Notes under the pieces: model-generated
The model's input: only the letters and a program-made list of their open reading frames with translations
Told to the model about the DNA's origin: nothing
Database searches by the model: none
Source: Psychroserpens mesophilus
Lineage (GTDB): Bacteria > Bacteroidota > Bacteroidia > Flavobacteriales > Flavobacteriaceae
Direction of reading: 5' to 3'
Length of the DNA stretch: 64,000 nt
NCBI RefSeq assembly: GCF_000826645.1
Contig: NZ_JXJP01000020.1
Coordinates: 310,001 to 374,000, forward strand
Part shown: positions 8,245 to 16,621 of the stretch, piece after piece
Position numbering within the stretch: the stretch's first letter is position 1
Layout: each line of letters opens with the position of its first letter
Position numbers and translations under genes: made by a program

Positions 8245-8871
8245 ATGCAATCTACATGCTATAAACTAACAGAGTTTTTTATTCTTTTTGTGTTAATTCC
8301 TCTAAGTTTTGCAATTCCATATGCTTTGTGGATTAAAATGAGTATTGGTTGTTTTGGATTTCTTTATGTTGTGTTTGTACTCCTAAGAATTGAAAAAAAC
8401 AGATTTAAAATCACTCCAAACTTGAATTGGAAAACTTTTTTTAAGCGAATTTCTGTTCAGTTTATAGGAATTGTCATTCTAACTATATTATACATGTGGT
8501 TTATTGATAGAGACAACTTGTTTATAATTGTAGCCAACAAGCCTCTAAAATGGTTAGCTTTGATTGTGATTTATAGTTCTCTTTCGGTTTATCCACAAGA
8601 GCTTATTTTTAGAACGTTCTTTTTTCAGCGGTATCAATTGCTTTTCAAAAGTGACGTTTTATTCTTATTTATCAATGCGACAGTATTTTCACTAGCGCAC
8701 ATATTCTTCAGAAATGGATTAGTTATGATGATGACATTCATTGGAGGAATCTTATTCGCTTTTACGTTCAAAAAAACAAAATCAACCCTTTTGGTATCCA
8801 TTGAACATGCTATTTATGGCTGTTGGTTATTTACCGTTGGAATGGGAGAAATGCTTGGTTTTCCTAGTTAA
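8245..8871 (+). CDS. CPBP-family intramembrane protein with altered catalytic motif
   Basis: A 208-residue inner-membrane protein with about 6-7 hydrophobic helices. The CPBP/Rce1 (Abi) motifs can be placed: motif 1 is Gln118-Glu119-Leu-Ile-Phe-Arg123 (canonical Glu-Glu-x3-Arg), motif 2 is FSLAHIFFRN with His152, and motif 3 is Glu187-His188-Ala-Ile-Tyr. The first glutamate of motif 1, which activates water in studied Rce1 enzymes, is glutamine here, so protease activity is uncertain. It starts 22 bp after the Lrp gene and may be co-transcribed. Members process prenylated or peptide substrates or act in immunity; no substrate is suggested here. Confidence 0.8.
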   Translation: MQSTCYKLTEFFILFVLIPLSFAIPYALWIKMSIGCFGFLYVVFVLLRIEKNRFKITPNLNWKTFFKRISVQFIGIVILTILYMWFIDRDNLFIIVANKPLKWLALIVIYSSLSVYPQELIFRTFFFQRYQLLFKSDVLFLFINATVFSLAHIFFRNGLVMMMTFIGGILFAFTFKKTKSTLLVSIEHAIYGCWLFTVGMGEMLGFPS

Positions 8872-8918
8872 AAAAAACGTGTATTTTTATAGTGCTCTAA
8901 TTACAGTTGAATACCACT

Positions 8919-9689
8919 ATGAAATACCATCGAATTAAAGATTTTTATAAATCTATATTTGAGTCTTATGAAAGTCCGTTACTTGAAGAACATATTAAAA
9001 AATTTATAGAACTGGATAAGTTTTTACCTTATAGTTCTACGTTTTTCTGTATCACAAACACTCAAGATTTAAGGTTTGAATATATTAGTAAGAATTTTAA
9101 TGCATGTTTAGGACTAGATTCTAAAGAGATGAGCATTAAGGGTATGGGTTACTTTTGGTCAAGAATACACCCTGAAGATATCGAAGGTTGGCTTGCTGCA
9201 CTAAATCAACTTATGGAATTTACTATGGGTAATATTCAGCTTACAGATCGAGATAGAGCAAATTACACATGGAATTTCAGATTAAAAAATAAGAATGGTA
9301 TTTATGTGAATATTATTCAAAATACCACACCTTTGATGTTCGATTCAGAAGGGAAACCAATTATTGGATTAGCACATTATACTGTATTAGATTCAAGCAT
9401 TAAAATGAAAATAACAGCATCAGCTAAATTGCTAAATGCTCAAAATGAATACGAAACAATTTATTATAACAATTTTTCTCAAAAACTACTAAATGATGGT
9501 ATTAGCAACAGAGAACGTGATGTTATTAGGCTACTTTTATTAAATCATTCTAGTAAAATTATTTCAGAAAAGTTGAGCATAAGTCCGCATACTGTTGATA
9601 CACATAGAAGAAATATTCTCAAAAAACTTAATGTCTCCTCCACAGGAGAACTTATAGGAATGCTTAAAACGAATCAACATTTTTTATGA
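8919..9689 (+). CDS. PAS domain - LuxR-type transcriptional regulator
   Basis: A 256-residue cytosolic protein. Residues 40-155 look like a PAS fold (DLRFEYISKNFNACLGLD at the start, PEDI and LKNKNGIYVNI later). Residues 190-256 are a LuxR/GerE helix-turn-helix (ISNRERDVIRLLLLNHSSK, then SISPHTVDTHRRNILKKLNV). There is no receiver domain, so it probably senses a small ligand or redox state directly through PAS. I start at ATG 8919; a TTG 12 bp earlier is also possible. A strong terminator follows (9777-9829). The regulated genes are not evident from the neighbourhood. Confidence 0.88.
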   Translation: MKYHRIKDFYKSIFESYESPLLEEHIKKFIELDKFLPYSSTFFCITNTQDLRFEYISKNFNACLGLDSKEMSIKGMGYFWSRIHPEDIEGWLAALNQLMEFTMGNIQLTDRDRANYTWNFRLKNKNGIYVNIIQNTTPLMFDSEGKPIIGLAHYTVLDSSIKMKITASAKLLNAQNEYETIYYNNFSQKLLNDGISNRERDVIRLLLLNHSSKIISEKLSISPHTVDTHRRNILKKLNVSSTGELIGMLKTNQHFL

Positions 9690-9776
9690 TGTGTTACAAT
9701 TACTCAAATTGAGTATTGCTTGAATTAAATAAAAAACAGAATTTTGAACTGTTATTAATTCAAGAGGGAAAAATAC

Positions 9777-9829
9777 GCTCATTCAGATTAGGTTTTTTAT
9801 GAAAATCTAAAAGGAATGGGCTTTTTTTT
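9777..9829 (+). terminator. Two-part hairpin terminator
   Basis: The outer stem GCTCATTC (9777-9784) pairs with 9814-9821 with one G-T pair. The inner stem AGATT (9785-9789) pairs with AATCT (9804-9808). Eight T follow (9822-9829). It ends the PAS-LuxR transcript before lpdA. Confidence 0.75.
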
Positions 9830-9878
9830 GCGCTTGTGTAAACACTTAAAATTACTAGTAATTCATTAATCAAAATTG

Positions 9879-9886
9879 TATTTTTG
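9879..9886 (+). promoter_or_regulatory. Promoter -7 element for lpdA
   Basis: TATTTTTG matches the flavobacterial TAnnTTTG box and lies 33 bp before the lpdA start. No well-placed TTG is seen upstream, so only half of the promoter is supported. Confidence 0.35.
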
Positions 9887-9919
9887 TATTTGAATTAAAA
9901 ATCGATAAAAAAATACTTT

Positions 9920-11320
9920 ATGAAATCTTACGATGTAGCAATAATAGGTTCTGGTCCTGGTGGATATGTAGCAGCCATTCGATGTGCGCAATTAGGCATG
10001 AAAACAGCAATAATCGAGAAATATTCTACACTTGGTGGAACATGTTTAAATGTTGGTTGTATTCCTAGTAAAGCCATGTTGTCATCTTCTCATCATTATG
10101 AAGAAGCTACAAAACATTTTGAAGAGCATGGCATAGAAATTCCTGGTGATATCAAAGTGAACCTAGAAAAAATGGTTGCTCGTAAACAAGCGGTTGTCGA
10201 TCAAACGACAGGAGGCATCGATTTTTTAATGAAGAAAAATAATATTGATGTTTTTGAAGGCTTAGGAAGTTTTAAAAACGCAACACATATCAAAATAGAA
10301 GGTAAAGATGCTGGAGAGATTGAAGCGAAAAACATCATTATAGCGACAGGATCTAAACCTTCAAACTTACCATTTATTACCTTAGATAAAGAACGCGTGA
10401 TCACATCTACTGAAGCGTTAAAATTGAAAGAAATTCCGAAGCATATGATCATCATCGGTGGAGGCGTTATTGGATTGGAGCTCGGACAAGTATACAGACG
10501 TTTAGGAGCTGAAATTACGGTTGTTGAATATATGGATAGAATTCTGCCTACTATGGATGCTGGTTTATCTAAAGAGTTGAATAAAGTCTTTAAAAAGGCG
10601 AAATGCAACATGATGATGTCTCATAAAGTGCAGTCTGTTGAACGTACAGGAGACGATGTTATCGTAAAAGCCGAAAATAAAAAAGGTGAGGTTGTTGAGT
10701 TTAAAGGCGATTACTGCTTAGTCTCTGTTGGACGACGTCCTTATACTGACGGACTTAATGCGGAAGCTGCAGGAGTGAAGCTTAATGATAGAGGTCAAGT
10801 TGAAGTTAATGAGCACTTACAAACTAATGTGCCAAATATCTATGCCATTGGTGATGTCATTAAAGGTGCCATGCTCGCTCATAAAGCTGAAGAGGAAGGT
10901 GTCTTTGTTGCTGAAATTCTTGCTGGACAAAAACCACATATCGATTATAACTTAATTCCCGGAGTAGTTTATACTTGGCCAGAAGTTGCTGCTGTTGGTA
11001 AAACTGAAGAAGAATTAAAAGACGCTGGAGTAGAGTATAAGGTTGGACAATTTCCATTTAGAGCTTTAGGAAGAGCAAGAGCTAGTGGTGATCTTGACGG
11101 TTTTGTGAAAATATTAGCCGATAAAACAACTGATGAGGTTTTAGGTGTGCATATGATTGGTGCACGTTGTGCCGATTTAATTGCTGAAGCTGTTGTCGCT
11201 ATGGAATACAGAGCATCTGCCGAAGATATTTCACGTATGTCACATGCTCATCCAACATTTGCAGAAGCTGTTAAAGAAGCTGCTTTAGCGGCAACTGAGG
11301 ATAGAGCACTACATGTGTAA
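9920..11320 (+). CDS. lpdA: Dihydrolipoyl dehydrogenase (E3)
   Basis: A 466-residue FAD flavoprotein that re-oxidises dihydrolipoamide with NAD+ in the pyruvate, 2-oxoglutarate, branched-chain 2-oxo acid and glycine-cleavage complexes. FAD site: IIGSGPGGYVAAI (residues 8-20). Redox disulfide: Cys42 and Cys47 in GGTCLNVGCIPSK. NAD site: IIGGGVIGLELG. The catalytic His-Glu pair is in the C-terminal motif SHAHPTFAEAVKEA. Length and motifs are fully typical. It is a single-gene unit between two terminators and not next to E1/E2 genes, consistent with a shared E3. Confidence 0.96.
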   Translation: MKSYDVAIIGSGPGGYVAAIRCAQLGMKTAIIEKYSTLGGTCLNVGCIPSKAMLSSSHHYEEATKHFEEHGIEIPGDIKVNLEKMVARKQAVVDQTTGGIDFLMKKNNIDVFEGLGSFKNATHIKIEGKDAGEIEAKNIIIATGSKPSNLPFITLDKERVITSTEALKLKEIPKHMIIIGGGVIGLELGQVYRRLGAEITVVEYMDRILPTMDAGLSKELNKVFKKAKCNMMMSHKVQSVERTGDDVIVKAENKKGEVVEFKGDYCLVSVGRRPYTDGLNAEAAGVKLNDRGQVEVNEHLQTNVPNIYAIGDVIKGAMLAHKAEEEGVFVAEILAGQKPHIDYNLIPGVVYTWPEVAAVGKTEEELKDAGVEYKVGQFPFRALGRARASGDLDGFVKILADKTTDEVLGVHMIGARCADLIAEAVVAMEYRASAEDISRMSHAHPTFAEAVKEAALAATEDRALHV

Positions 11321-11330
11321 TAGAAAAGAA

Positions 11331-11358
11331 TGTCATTCTGAGCATCGTCGAGGAATCT
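11331..11358 (+). repeat. Short dispersed repeat, copy A (GTCATTC type)
   Basis: It begins TGTCATTCTGAGC and ends GAGGAATCT, matching a short intergenic repeat frequent in Bacteroidota genomes. Related copies in this window are at 23287-23319, 40776-40802, 51043-51075 (diverged) and 60172-60197 (inverted). It lies between lpdA and its terminator. Confidence 0.6.
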
Positions 11359-11370
11359 AATTTATATATA

Positions 11371-11397
11371 AGCAAACTCAATGAGTTTGCTTTTTTT
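11371..11397 (+). terminator. Terminator of lpdA
   Basis: AGCAAACTC (11371-11379) pairs perfectly with GAGTTTGCT (11383-11391) over a 3-nt loop, followed by a T-run to 11397. Confidence 0.85.
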
Positions 11398-11498
11398 ATT
11401 TTAAATAGAACATTCTAGAACAATTTAATATCTTTATGTACATAATTATTCAGCCTCAACAACTACCTTCAACTTAATTTGCTTGCTAACCAAAGTGA

Positions 11499-12239
11499 AT
11501 GATTAAGTTTTTTCGTAAAATTCGTCAAAACCTGATAAAGGAAAATAAAACGTCTACATATTTTAAATATGCCATTGGTGAAATAATCCTTGTAGTCATA
11601 GGTATTCTTATAGCGCTTCAAATAAATAACTGGAATGAAACTCGAAAAACCAACAATCAACTTCATGGGTATTTAAAAAGTATCAGTAAAAACATTCAAT
11701 CAGACACTACGGAAATCAATCAGATAAAAAGTATTAGAATTCAACACAATCGTGCCGGAAAAGATTATATGAAATGTATGCTTAAAGATTCAATGTCTTT
11801 AAGTCTGGTAAGTAGAATGGCTCCTGTTGTTGGAGAACAATATTTAAATGTGAATACAGCAGCTTTCGATGCATTAAAAAACTCAGGTTTTATTGCTAAT
11901 TTGCAAGGTTCTGCAATTGAAGATGCTATTTTTGATTATTATGCTTATTTTGAAGAAATCCATGAAAGTGAGACGAGTTTAAATAATTTTATAGAGCGTC
12001 TGGAAGTGGGTTTGTTTGATGAGGATTTCGATAAAGTTTCAAGATTCTTTAAAATGGAGCATAGACAAATTACAAAAGAGGAATTGCAAATAACTCTAGA
12101 ACTTATCTATAAGAATTCTAAAATGTTAGGCATCATGCAACGTGTCGCTGATGAAGAATATTTTGAGGTATATGATAGTTTAAGAGCTAAAGGTCATAAA
12201 ATTGTAAAACTGATAGAAATGGAAATTGCTAATGATTAA
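11499..12239 (+). CDS. DUF6090-type membrane protein, first of a tandem pair
   Basis: A 246-residue protein with a conserved N-terminus: a basic segment MIKFFRKIRQNLIKENKTS, one hydrophobic helix (about residues 25-42, GEIILVVIGILIALQINN), then WNE. The remainder is a helical, charged domain predicted to lie outside the cytoplasm. This is the signature of the flavobacterial DUF6090 family, often found as tandem copies and of unknown function. The next gene is a paralogue and starts inside the last codons of this one (8-nt overlap ATGATTAA), so the two are probably translated together. Nothing in the sequence points to an enzyme. Confidence 0.85.
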   Translation: MIKFFRKIRQNLIKENKTSTYFKYAIGEIILVVIGILIALQINNWNETRKTNNQLHGYLKSISKNIQSDTTEINQIKSIRIQHNRAGKDYMKCMLKDSMSLSLVSRMAPVVGEQYLNVNTAAFDALKNSGFIANLQGSAIEDAIFDYYAYFEEIHESETSLNNFIERLEVGLFDEDFDKVSRFFKMEHRQITKEELQITLELIYKNSKMLGIMQRVADEEYFEVYDSLRAKGHKIVKLIEMEIAND

Positions 12240-12966
12240 ATTCTTCCGTAAAATTCGTCAAAATCTAATTATGGAAAACAAAACATCTAAGTATTTCAAA
12301 TATGCTATCGGTGAAATAATCCTCGTAGTCATAGGTATTCTCATTGCGCTTCAAATTAACAACTGGAACCAAAATAGGTTAAATTCTAGCAAGGAAACAG
12401 CAATTTTAGCCGATATTCATAGGGAGTTTATACAAAATAGAAAACAATTAGATTCGGTTATTGGTGAACATAGAACTGTTTATGAAAGCTGTCATAAAAT
12501 AATCAGTTTATTTCCAATTACTTCGAAACCAGAGCCTGAAGTTTTAGATTCTTTATCACATCATTTGTGGTGGTCTTATGGAGGCATTACTTTTAATCCG
12601 TCGCAAACGAGTATCAATGCACTTGAAAGTACAGCTTCTTTCGATATTATTAAAAATGATACCTTACGTGATTTTTTGATTTCTTGGAATGATTTAGTAA
12701 CCGATTATCAAGAAGAAGAATTGCTTTCAAGAAGTCATATTTGGGACCAATACGATCCTTATATGTCTAAACATTTTGATTGGAATTTTAATTTTAAAGA
12801 CGAACGAAATAATTTTCAAGCGTTACAAACTTTAGAATTTGAGTACATGGTTAAAGGCAGATTTGATTTGATGGAGCAAATTTTAGAAAGTAGTGGAGAA
12901 TTAAAAAAAGTACAAGAAACACTAGATCAAATTATCGAACTTTCTAAGACTAATGCCAACAATTAA
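12232..12966 (+). CDS. DUF6090-type membrane protein, second of a tandem pair
   Basis: A 244-residue paralogue of the preceding protein. The first 45 residues (MIKFFRKIRQNLIMENKTSK, then the single membrane helix and INNWN) are nearly identical, also at DNA level, while the C-terminal two thirds share little. I use ATG 12232, which aligns with the paralogue's start; an upstream TTG (12226) would add two residues. The shared anchor with different outer domains suggests duplication followed by fast divergence of the exposed part. Function unknown. Confidence 0.85.
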   Translation: MIKFFRKIRQNLIMENKTSKYFKYAIGEIILVVIGILIALQINNWNQNRLNSSKETAILADIHREFIQNRKQLDSVIGEHRTVYESCHKIISLFPITSKPEPEVLDSLSHHLWWSYGGITFNPSQTSINALESTASFDIIKNDTLRDFLISWNDLVTDYQEEELLSRSHIWDQYDPYMSKHFDWNFNFKDERNNFQALQTLEFEYMVKGRFDLMEQILESSGELKKVQETLDQIIELSKTNANN

Positions 12967-12995
12967 TTACTCTAGATATATAAAATAATCAATTA

Positions 12996-13403
12996 ATGAA
13001 CGAACTTACACTCACAACTCCAGCACTTTTGTTTTCGGCAATCTCATTAATCATGTTAGCATATACCAATCGGTTTTTAGCTTATGCTGCTGTCATCAGA
13101 AATCTACATGATAAATATTTGGAGCAAATGGATGAATCTCTTATCGAGCAAATCAAGAATTTAAGATTAAGACTTAATCTAACGCGTTGGATGCAAATTT
13201 TTGGAATAACAAGTTTGTTATTATGCGTGTTAACTATGTTCTTGATTTACATTAATTTCGATGTGTTAGCTGTTTGGGTTTTTGGTTGTGCGCTAATACT
13301 TCTTATCGTGTCTTTGGCTTTATTAATAAAGGAAATACAAATTTCAGCGAAAGCATTAAGTCTTCATTTGAGTGATATCGAAAGCCATTTGAAAAAGAAC
13401 TAA
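12996..13403 (+). CDS. DUF2721-type membrane protein
   Basis: A 135-residue protein with three hydrophobic segments: residues 5-25 (near the N-terminus), about 63-85 and 90-112. A charged helix lies between the first two (NLHDKYLEQMDESLIEQIKN, then LRLRLNLTRW). This layout and the motif ISLIMLAYTNRFLAYAAVIR match DUF2721. The function of the family is unknown. It follows the DUF6090 pair by 29 bp and may be the last gene of that operon. It faces the GYF_2 gene with only 6 bp between the two stop codons. Confidence 0.8.
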   Translation: MNELTLTTPALLFSAISLIMLAYTNRFLAYAAVIRNLHDKYLEQMDESLIEQIKNLRLRLNLTRWMQIFGITSLLLCVLTMFLIYINFDVLAVWVFGCALILLIVSLALLIKEIQISAKALSLHLSDIESHLKKN

Positions 13404-13409
13404 TTTCGA

Positions 13410-14000
13410 TTATAATTCTTTTATCAAATCATAAATTCGTAGTCGATTGCTATAATCATCTTCGTTGATGTCTCTTACAAAACAATAGACGCTAATTTTA
13501 TCGTCTCTTACTTTTGCAGATAGTTCTTCAACCGTAAATGGTCCGAATTCTTTAGATTTTTCAATATAATAAAACTCATGGCCATAAATTAAATCAGAGA
13601 CTTTCTGTTTGTATTTTTCTCTTAGATAAATTTTTACATCTTCAATACTGTTTAAATCTTCTGTGTAGTTTGTCGTGTTGATAAAAAGTGCAAATTCTTT
13701 TTTATTCTGATGGTTTAAAACCAATACATCGTCATCTTTAAAATAGGCTTTTACTACGATAAGTCCATCTTCAGTTTCAATAGAAAATATGTTATTAATA
13801 CTTAAGGTCCAGGAGGTTTCTATTACTGAAGACTTTCTGGATATTTCAAGTATGTTATCTTCCTTGAATGTGTAAACGGACTTTTTTTTAGAAATTCCAT
13901 TCACTAAAACCCATTGCTGATTGATAAAATGCGAATCGTGATGGCGATTGTAATCAAAAGGCTTTAAATTCGGAATGGTGTTGCGTAAATAATCTTCCAT
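13410..14000 (-). CDS. Protein with C-terminal GYF_2-like domain, otherwise unknown
   Basis: A 196-residue cytosolic protein. The last 55 residues (FYYIEKSKEFGPFTVEELSA onward) look like a GYF_2 (DUF4339) domain, a small fold thought to bind proline-rich peptides. The first 140 residues are rich in beta structure, with no motif I recognise. I start at ATG 14000; a TTG at 14018 would add six residues. It lies downstream of the LytTR regulator gene on the same strand (67-bp gap), so co-transcription is possible. No enzyme motif is visible. Confidence 0.6.
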   Translation of the reverse strand: MEDYLRNTIPNLKPFDYNRHHDSHFINQQWVLVNGISKKKSVYTFKEDNILEISRKSSVIETSWTLSINNIFSIETEDGLIVVKAYFKDDDVLVLNHQNKKEFALFINTTNYTEDLNSIEDVKIYLREKYKQKVSDLIYGHEFYYIEKSKEFGPFTVEELSAKVRDDKISVYCFVRDINEDDYSNRLRIYDLIKEL

Positions 14001-14067
14001 TAAGCAGGTTTTCAACAAAAATAATAATTATTAATCCAACGTAGTTTTATTGAATTTATTGAATGAT

Positions 14068-14784
14068 TTAAAACTTTTCTAAAAAACTTAAGACCGTTTT
14101 TTTGTAGGTTCTACTTATAGGTAAGGCATTATTATGAATGGTAATGTGTTCATTAGTAAAAGATGTAATAGCAGATATAGCAATAATATATGATCTATGA
14201 ATCCTTAAAAATAGTGACTTCGGAAGCTTTGCTTCAATAGAACTGATGGTTTCTCTCGTGATGATAGTCATGTGATTTAAATGTATTTTTAAGTAATCAC
14301 TATAGCTTTCAATATAGATAATATCATTAAAATCAATCTTAATCATTTTACGTTCTGAACGCACAAAAAAGAAGTCAGAACTTTCATTTATAGCATTTAC
14401 TAAAGGTTCTTTTTCTCCATAAATTTCGAAATAAGTATGAATTGCTTTTTGAAGTCTTTCCAATGAAATTGGTTTTAATAAATAATCAACAGCTTTGAGC
14501 TCAAATCCTTCTACAGCATAATCTCTATAAGCGGTTGTGAAAATGACCTTAATGTTTGAATTTATTGATTTTGCAAAAGATATTCCAGAAATATGAGGCA
14601 TGTTAATGTCTAAAAACACCAAATCAATGGTTTGATTACTGATATGGTTAAAAGCTTCCATCGCATTACTGCAACTCGCAACTACATGAGTATTTTTAAT
14701 TTTTGATAAATGTGTAGCAATAATTTCTCTGGCAATAGCTTCATCATCGACAATTAAACAAGAAATGGTTTGGCTTTTAGTCAT
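14068..14784 (-). CDS. LytTR-family response regulator
   Basis: A 238-residue two-component regulator. Residues 5-120 are a receiver domain with acidic pair Asp13/Asp14, phospho-acceptor Asp59 (LVFLDINMP) and Lys in LLKPISLERL. Residues 140-236 are a LytTR DNA-binding domain (FFFVRSERKMIKIDFNDIIY, later FLRIHRSYIIAI). Its ATG overlaps the kinase stop codon by 8 nt (ATGACTAA), so it pairs with the upstream kinase. LytTR regulators bind direct repeats near target promoters; the targets here are not known. Confidence 0.93.
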   Translation of the reverse strand: MTKSQTISCLIVDDEAIAREIIATHLSKIKNTHVVASCSNAMEAFNHISNQTIDLVFLDINMPHISGISFAKSINSNIKVIFTTAYRDYAVEGFELKAVDYLLKPISLERLQKAIHTYFEIYGEKEPLVNAINESSDFFFVRSERKMIKIDFNDIIYIESYSDYLKIHLNHMTIITRETISSIEAKLPKSLFLRIHRSYIIAISAITSFTNEHITIHNNALPISRTYKKTVLSFLEKF

Positions 14785-15838
14785 GATTGCTGATGTGTAA
14801 TTGTAGTTGTACCGAAAATTTGTCGTTTTGATTCATAATCTCAAGGTGATACTGATTAGGATATAGCAATTCTAAACGCTTTTTTATGTTATCTAATCCA
14901 ATACCATGTTGCTGTTCAGTATTTTCTGAGTTTGAATTTTCTATTCTGAAATCGATCATATGTGAATGAGCAGACAATTGAATGTCGATTTTAAGTTGTC
15001 GATCAATAAGGCTTCCGTGTTTAAAACTATTTTCAATAAATGGAAGTAATAACATTGGAGCAATGGTGACAGATTCTGATGGGATATCAATATGAAAACT
15101 CACATCAAGGGTGTCATTAAAACGCATTTTTTCTAAATCGATATAATCTTGAATATGGGCAATTTCTTCTGAAAGTAAAACGGAAGGTTTCTCTGTTTGG
15201 TACAAAAGATAGTCTAATAGATTAGATAGTTTAAGAATCATATCTGGCGTATCATCTGCTTTTTTCAAAGCAAAACCATACATGGTATTGAGTGTGTTAA
15301 ATAAGAAATGCGGATGAATCTGCATTTTTAAATAATGGAGTTCTTGTTCCTTTAATTTCAGCTGCGCTTCTAAGATTTTCGCCTCCAATTCAGCGTTATT
15401 TTTTGATTGTTTTAGATTTAATTTTAACAACTTGAAGGCACTAACAACAATAACAACAAGATAAACAGCTGTGGTGATAAAGAGCACATTTTTAGTCAGT
15501 GGATTCATGTCTGCATATTCAAAATTTGAAATGTAAATCAGACTAAAAAAAATAGAAACAAACAAGAGATACAAAGAAATGATTAAGGTATAGCTAGTGT
15601 AGAGCGCAAAACGCCAATACTGTTTGGTAATAAGATAGTCTGGAATCAATTTATAACTTGCTACATATGTTGTTGCAATAGTTATTGGCATTAAAAACAG
15701 AGAGAACTTAAGAGTGTCTTCATAAGTTGCTTTTTCTACTCCAAAAAAGTTAGTAAAGAAAAATAAAACAACAATCCAGAAGAGGAGGTGTAACAGGATT
15801 TGTCCTATTTTTTTTAGTATAAACGCTTTTGTAAACAT
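14777..15838 (-). CDS. LytS/YehU-type sensor histidine kinase
   Basis: A 353-residue inner-membrane kinase. Four hydrophobic helices occupy roughly residues 10-140, without a large periplasmic sensor. A coiled-coil linker (KNNAELEAKILEAQLKLKEQ) leads to the His_kinase domain, with phospho-acceptor His177 in IHPHFLFNTLN, and a GHKL ATPase (LPFIENSFKHG and HGIGLDNIKKRL). I start at ATG 15838; the 63 nt upstream open from TTG only. It is coupled to the LytTR regulator by an 8-nt overlap. The signal is probably sensed within or near the membrane. Confidence 0.92.
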   Translation of the reverse strand: MFTKAFILKKIGQILLHLLFWIVVLFFFTNFFGVEKATYEDTLKFSLFLMPITIATTYVASYKLIPDYLITKQYWRFALYTSYTLIISLYLLFVSIFFSLIYISNFEYADMNPLTKNVLFITTAVYLVVIVVSAFKLLKLNLKQSKNNAELEAKILEAQLKLKEQELHYLKMQIHPHFLFNTLNTMYGFALKKADDTPDMILKLSNLLDYLLYQTEKPSVLLSEEIAHIQDYIDLEKMRFNDTLDVSFHIDIPSESVTIAPMLLLPFIENSFKHGSLIDRQLKIDIQLSAHSHMIDFRIENSNSENTEQQHGIGLDNIKKRLELLYPNQYHLEIMNQNDKFSVQLQLHISNHD

Positions 15839-16020
15839 AACGATATTACAATAATAGTCTATTTTTTTTCTGAATGAAACGATTTTGAGATGAACAACCA
15901 ATTTAGTATGCTTTTCGACCGACTGGTTAAATCAGGTTTTAAAATGGTTATTGGTCGCAATAAAAAAAAAGAAACGCAAGTTAGGTATAAGTTTGACTAT
16001 GTTTAACTAAATTTAAAATT

Positions 16021-16443
16021 ATGATAACACTTACTTTTACTATCAAAAGCTTAATCAACCTTTCTGTATTCATGAATATATTTATGGATGGCGGACCATT
16101 ATTTATGTCACTAATATTAATTTGTTTATTAGTGTCAATTGCATTTCTAGTGTTGGGTTTCTCTAAGATTAATAAAGCTTCAGAAAAATCGGCAAAGCTA
16201 CTAAAATTGGCTGCCGATTCTAGTTTACTTGGATTGGTCATGGGTTTTTTAGGATCGGTTTTAGGATTGATTTCCGCATTTGATTCTGTTCAAGCCCTAG
16301 GTGAACCTGATCCTGCTATTTTTGCTGGAGGATTGAGAGTGTCATTGTTAACGGCAACTTTCGGACTTTTTACGTTTGTAGTAGCGCGTATCGGAATTTT
16401 AATTTTAAGGTCTTTTTTATCGTCGGAATCAAAAATCGAGTAG
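16021..16443 (+). CDS. Short MotA/TolQ/ExbB-like membrane protein
   Basis: A 140-residue protein with three hydrophobic segments (about 10-50, 60-85 and 105-130). The last two with the link GLLGL-like motif (LLGLVMGFLGSVLGLISAF), AGGLRVSLLTATFGLFTFVV correspond to the two C-terminal helices of TolQ/ExbB/MotA proton-channel proteins. The usual large cytoplasmic domain is reduced to a short KINKASEKSAKLLKLA stretch, and no ExbD/TolR partner gene is adjacent. A proton-channel-like role is plausible but unproven. A terminator follows at 16467-16499. The gene is divergent from the LytS kinase gene. Confidence 0.72.
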   Translation: MITLTFTIKSLINLSVFMNIFMDGGPLFMSLILICLLVSIAFLVLGFSKINKASEKSAKLLKLAADSSLLGLVMGFLGSVLGLISAFDSVQALGEPDPAIFAGGLRVSLLTATFGLFTFVVARIGILILRSFLSSESKIE

Positions 16444-16466
16444 TATATTGTAATCCCATTTTTTTT

Positions 16467-16499
16467 AAGTGAGTCCATGTCATCAGGCTCACTTTTTTT
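16467..16499 (+). terminator. Terminator after the TolQ-like gene
   Basis: AAGTGAGTC (16467-16475) pairs with GGCTCACTT (16486-16494) with one G-T pair. Seven T follow from 16493. Confidence 0.75.
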
Positions 16500-16621
16500 G
16501 TGGTTAAAATTGATTATTCTCCTGTATATTTTTCATAAATTTAAATACTTTAATAAAATATGTGACTAAATCTAAATGTGTGTGTCTTAATAATAACCTT
16601 TTATAATCAATCCAACATTTT

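Noticed and set aside
15908-16006. 32-codon frame between the LytS kinase and the TolQ-like gene
   Set aside because: No promoter, no recognisable composition and no repeat elsewhere; likely chance in an AT-rich gap.
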